NCBI RefSeq assembly: GCF_937903345.1
Contig: NZ_CALCZQ010000053.1
Coordinates: 62,001 to 126,000, forward strand
Direction of reading: 5' to 3'
From: an uncultured Emticicia sp.
Lineage (GTDB): Bacteria; Bacteroidota; Bacteroidia; Cytophagales; Spirosomataceae
Length of the DNA: 64,000 nucleotides
Of the stretch, positions 61,491 to 64,000 are shown piece after piece (position 1 is the stretch's first letter; each line of letters begins with the position of its first letter). The translations under genes and the position numbers were made by a program. The notes beneath the pieces were generated by a model. It saw only the letters and a list, made by a program, of their open reading frames with translations. It was not told where the DNA came from and did not search any database.

Positions 61491-61946
61491 TTAATCCAAG
61501 TCATATGGCAAATAATCATCCACTTTTGCTCCGTATTTGTGCAGTTCACGCACGATTGTTGAACTAATTGGTGCAAGCTCAGGGGACGTAATCAAGAAAA
61601 CCGTTTCGAGTCCGCCAACTAAATGTCGGTTCACCTGCGAAATCGTATTCTCGTATTCAAAATCAGTGGTATTGCGGAGGCCTCTTATCAAAAAATTGGC
61701 TTCATTGGCTACTGCCGCATTGGCTGTAAGATCATCGTAAGATATAATCTTTACTTTCCCGTTTTCATTGAAGGTTTCTCTGATTTTTTCGATCATTATT
61801 TCGAGTGGAAAATAACGCTTCTTGGCTGAATTTGTGCCAATACCAATTATTACTTCATCAAATAATTTCAATCCACGCATTACTATATCAGCGTGTCCTT
61901 TCGTAAAGGGGTCGAACGAACCTGGGAAAAAGGCAACTTTTTTCAT
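61491..61946 (-). CDS. coaD: phosphopantetheine adenylyltransferase CoaD
   Basis: A 151-residue nucleotidyltransferase of normal length, penultimate step of CoA synthesis (phosphopantetheine plus ATP to dephospho-CoA). FPGSFDPFTKGHADIVMRG includes the T/HxGH motif; LIRGLRNTTDFEYE and ELAPISSTIVRELHKYGA (the ISSTxxRE motif) are diagnostic. Cytoplasmic, hexameric in the family. Upstream of the lipoprotein gene. Confidence 0.97.
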   Translation of the reverse strand: MKKVAFFPGSFDPFTKGHADIVMRGLKLFDEVIIGIGTNSAKKRYFPLEIMIEKIRETFNENGKVKIISYDDLTANAAVANEANFLIRGLRNTTDFEYENTISQVNRHLVGGLETVFLITSPELAPISSTIVRELHKYGAKVDDYLPYDLD

Positions 61947-62075
61947 TTTTTTGGCTTTTGGCTCTTAGGAATATCTCTTTTGAACTTTCCCAAGAAATTC
62001 TTTAAAACTGTGGCAATTTTAACAAGCAAAACTAAATTGTCATAAAGCTACTTTGACTGCCAATAACTCATTTTC

Positions 62076-62954
62076 TCAATACAAATAAAAAGAACTAAAC
62101 AATGTATAATAACGATGCTCGGGTAAATCTTCAAAGTATTGACTAAAACGAATTTTTGTTGGATTTAGTGCAAATTTTACGTTGCTAAGTGAATGCGTTA
62201 GCTGAATATATCTGTCTGAAAACGAGGTGATTTCGCCATAAAACATGGTTGGTGTTGCAACTGGCAAACCAAGCTCATTCATAACGAATAACACATGATA
62301 AACCATATCCTGTGGTGTTCGGAAGTGAAAACGATTACAGAAATGCAATTTAGCATCTTTGAAATAGATAATCGTGATATAGTAATCTTCAAAATAAAGG
62401 TGAAGACCATTATTATTTCTGTCTTGTACAATTCCTTCAATCAATGAACCTATAACGGGAATAGGGTCAATTTTTCGGGCAGGGTACATTTCTTTAAACC
62501 AAGCAAAAATATCTTTTTCAATGCCAAAAACACAAACCGCCCCAAAACAGCTATACTTAAAATCAAAGATTTGCTCACGCTCGGAGACGTTATTTCCAGC
62601 GGCAAAATTCAAGTATTTGGCCGCTTCATTCGCCTCGTAATATTCGTCAGGAATAAGTGTAAAATGAATGGCATTAACGGACAAACAAATAGTTTTCCAA
62701 TAATTTGCGGCAAGAAAATTGTGGTTTTGATAAACTTTTTTAAGGGTTTTTAATAATTGATTTTCATTCAATAATGTAAATACATGATAATCTTCCAGCC
62801 ACATAATTACATCGTGAATGGTATTATAAACAGTGAAACGAAAGCGGTCACTGCTCACTTCAATTAATAGATGACAGTCGGCTATATAATTAGTGTCGAA
62901 GCGGTCGTCTTTTATTTCAAAACTCGGTAAAATATTTAAAACAGGATTCTCCAA
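62076..62954 (-). CDS. DUF3822 family protein
   Basis: A 292-residue protein of the DUF3822 family (ASKHA/pilM-like fold), which in Bacteroidota is commonly next to coaD. Visible: LLIEVSSDRFRFTVYNTIHDVIMWLEDY, SVNAIHFTLIPDEYYEANEAAKYLNF, GLHLYFEDYYITIIYFKDAKLHFCNRF and DMVYHVLFVMNELG. No signal peptide. The ATPase-fold is predicted for the family, function unknown. A TACTTTTG box lies 25 bp upstream. Confidence 0.85.
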   Translation of the reverse strand: MENPVLNILPSFEIKDDRFDTNYIADCHLLIEVSSDRFRFTVYNTIHDVIMWLEDYHVFTLLNENQLLKTLKKVYQNHNFLAANYWKTICLSVNAIHFTLIPDEYYEANEAAKYLNFAAGNNVSEREQIFDFKYSCFGAVCVFGIEKDIFAWFKEMYPARKIDPIPVIGSLIEGIVQDRNNNGLHLYFEDYYITIIYFKDAKLHFCNRFHFRTPQDMVYHVLFVMNELGLPVATPTMFYGEITSFSDRYIQLTHSLSNVKFALNPTKIRFSQYFEDLPEHRYYTLFSSFYLY

Positions 62955-62978
62955 CGATTTAAATCAGTTTAGTATTAG

Positions 62979-62986
62979 CAAAAGTA
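62979..62986 (-). promoter_or_regulatory. -7 box of the DUF3822 gene (TACTTTTG)
   Basis: Exact TAnnTTTG, 24 bp before the ATG on the minus strand; no -33 TTTG found. Confidence 0.5.
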
Positions 62987-63119
62987 AAATCATGCTTCGT
63001 TGTGCGTGTTTATTTTGTTTAAAGTGCTTAGATAATTGTTATAGCTTTTAATAAAATATTCTATATAAAAAACAATATGCGAAAAATTAAACAATCTATA
63101 ACAATATTTACAGAATAAT

Positions 63120-63593
63120 TTAAGCAATTATTTCATCAAAACTTTCATATTTTTGCCAAAACTGGTGCTTTTCACTCAAATTTAAGCTTTTTATTTTATC
63201 CAACGATAACCATTCTATTTTTTGAATCAGTTGTTGACTCGACTCCATTTCAGGATCATGGCCTAAAATCAACTCACCTCCTACTCTTTTTACAACAAAA
63301 AATAGTTCTATTCCATGTAAAGGCAAATTCACGAACTCGTTCATTAAAACTAATTTCCCTACTGAAATTTCAAGCCCGGTTTCTTCCAAAAATTCTCTTT
63401 GCAATGCATCTTCTGCCATTTCGCCAAATTCAAGGCCTCCACCTGGTGGACTCCAAAATGTATTTTCACCCAAAATCGGCTGATGTCCAATCATTAATAC
63501 TAGATCATTTTCTATACAAATTCCACATATACGTGCTCTAATTCTATTTCCGTATAGTCCTTGAGCTTTTATTTGAGCTTCTGTTTGTGGCAT
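63120..63593 (-). CDS. NUDIX hydrolase
   Basis: A 157-residue NUDIX protein. The Nudix box is complete: GGGLEFGEMAEDALQREFLEETGLEI (Gly-x5-Glu-x7-Arg-Glu-x-x-Glu-Glu), preceded by NTFWSPPGGG. It cleaves a nucleoside diphosphate linked to another moiety in the cytoplasm. The substrate is not predictable. Single gene; a TATCTTTG -7 box lies 28 bp upstream (63622-63629). Confidence 0.92.
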   Translation of the reverse strand: MPQTEAQIKAQGLYGNRIRARICGICIENDLVLMIGHQPILGENTFWSPPGGGLEFGEMAEDALQREFLEETGLEISVGKLVLMNEFVNLPLHGIELFFVVKRVGGELILGHDPEMESSQQLIQKIEWLSLDKIKSLNLSEKHQFWQKYESFDEIIA

Positions 63594-63621
63594 TTGTTTT
63601 AAAAATTCATTCTATTTTGAT

Positions 63622-63629
63622 ACAAAGAT
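63622..63629 (-). promoter_or_regulatory. -7 box of the NUDIX gene (TATCTTTG)
   Basis: Exact TAnnTTTG on the minus strand, 28 bp upstream of the ATG. Confidence 0.55.
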
Positions 63630-63699
63630 AACGAATCGGCTACAAGTCATTTCATGAATCTTGAATGTTTTTAAAATTTAAAGGTTTATTTTGCATTTG

Positions 63700-63825
63700 G
63701 ATTTGAGAAAAAAGATTTGAGAAGCGAGATTTAAGATACGAGATTAGTGAAAACAACCTTTTCTTAAATCTAAATCTCTGTTGTATCAAATCCTGTATCG
63801 CTTATCTCAAATCTTGTATATCAAA
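63700..63825. repeat. heptad repeat site J (long inverted arms)
   Basis: Seven words starting GA (GATTTGA, GAAGCGA, GATACGA) at 63700-63748 face nine words of the complementary type (TCTCAAA, TATCAAA, TCGCTTA) at 63763-63825. It is the longest array of the window and lies directly upstream of the helicase gene, so it must sit in its leader or promoter region. Confidence 0.8.
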
Positions 63826-63833
63826 CAAAAAAG

Positions 63834-64000
63834 ATGGCACTCGACGATAATCCAAAACCTTCCGAAAGATTTCTTAAAAAGTTTCCATTTACCCCAACTT
63901 TTGGGCAAGCGAAACTTTTTAAATTGATGGATGAATTTATAGAAGTAGAAGACCGTTTCCGTGATACTTTTATTTTGAAAGGTTATGCTGGAACTGGTAA
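63834..64000 (+). CDS. ATP-dependent DNA helicase (RecD/Pif1-like), N-terminal fragment
   Basis: The first 55 codons of a gene running off the right edge, ATG at 63834. It reads MALDDNPKPSERFLKKFPF, then FTPTFGQAKLFKLMDEFI and FILKGYAGTG at the window end, the Walker A motif of a superfamily 1B helicase as in the Bacteroidota RecD-like/Pif1 proteins (FILKGYAGTGKT). The family assignment rests on this motif alone. Directly downstream of heptad site J. Confidence 0.7.
   Translation, partial: MALDDNPKPSERFLKKFPFTPTFGQAKLFKLMDEFIEVEDRFRDTFILKGYAGTG

Noticed and set aside
1271..63825. Heptad arrays as CRISPR
   Set aside because: Units are 7 bp without constant repeats and unique spacers of about 30 bp, and there are no cas genes.
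1..64000. tRNA, rRNA or riboswitch genes
   Set aside because: Scanning the intergenic gaps by eye showed no cloverleaf, CCA-type ends or known aptamer cores; a covariance-model search would be needed to exclude small RNAs.

Overview
The window is a low-GC chromosomal segment of a Bacteroidota bacterium. A SusC/SusD pair, a MurF-Alr fusion, Bacteroidota-type LptD, DUF3822 beside coaD, TAnnTTTG-type promoter boxes and the lack of clear Shine-Dalgarno sites point to Cytophagales, perhaps an Emticicia- or Leadbetterella-like genus. The genus is inference only.

Layout. 1-10.7 kb (minus strand): an apparent carbohydrate operon, read susC, susD, secreted haem c protein, DUF1080 3-keto-glycoside hydrolase-like lipoprotein, two TIM-barrel sugar epimerase/isomerase proteins and an alpha/beta hydrolase that runs off the left edge. 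11-25.5 kb: accessory and decaying DNA. It holds a GyrI-like protein, an amj (lipid II flippase) pseudogene with two in-frame stops, a surface-polysaccharide cluster (two pyruvyl transferases, GT9, GT8-like, GT4, acyltransferase 3, GT2) containing only a frameshifted remnant of a Wzx flippase, an IS66-family element whose transposase carries three in-frame TAA codons, a PAF-acetylhydrolase-like hydrolase and a remnant of a secreted protein gene. 25.5-41 kb: mostly envelope and core genes (lptB, recJ, porin, MlaD-like, amidase, lptD, valS, DUF2807 adhesin-like, ROK kinase, redoxin-thioredoxin fusion). 41-49 kb: a Tat-exported Gfo/Idh/MocA oxidoreductase and a complete RND efflux operon (adaptor, pump, TolC). 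49-64 kb: aroQ, xerD, a PfkB-type hexose kinase, secreted proteins, an FGE-like protein, a Crp/Fnr regulator with a small membrane operon, murF-alr, coaD, DUF3822, NUDIX and the start of a helicase gene.

The most unusual signal is a family of degenerate 7-bp-period repeats at about a dozen places. Each site uses its own heptamer word, several sites are quasi-palindromic, and two lie inside genes: in frame within valS, and at the 3' end of xerD. I know of comparable heptanucleotide repeats (STRRs) in cyanobacteria but cannot name a described Bacteroidota family. The second theme is gene decay around the polysaccharide locus by in-frame stop codons in otherwise intact reading frames.
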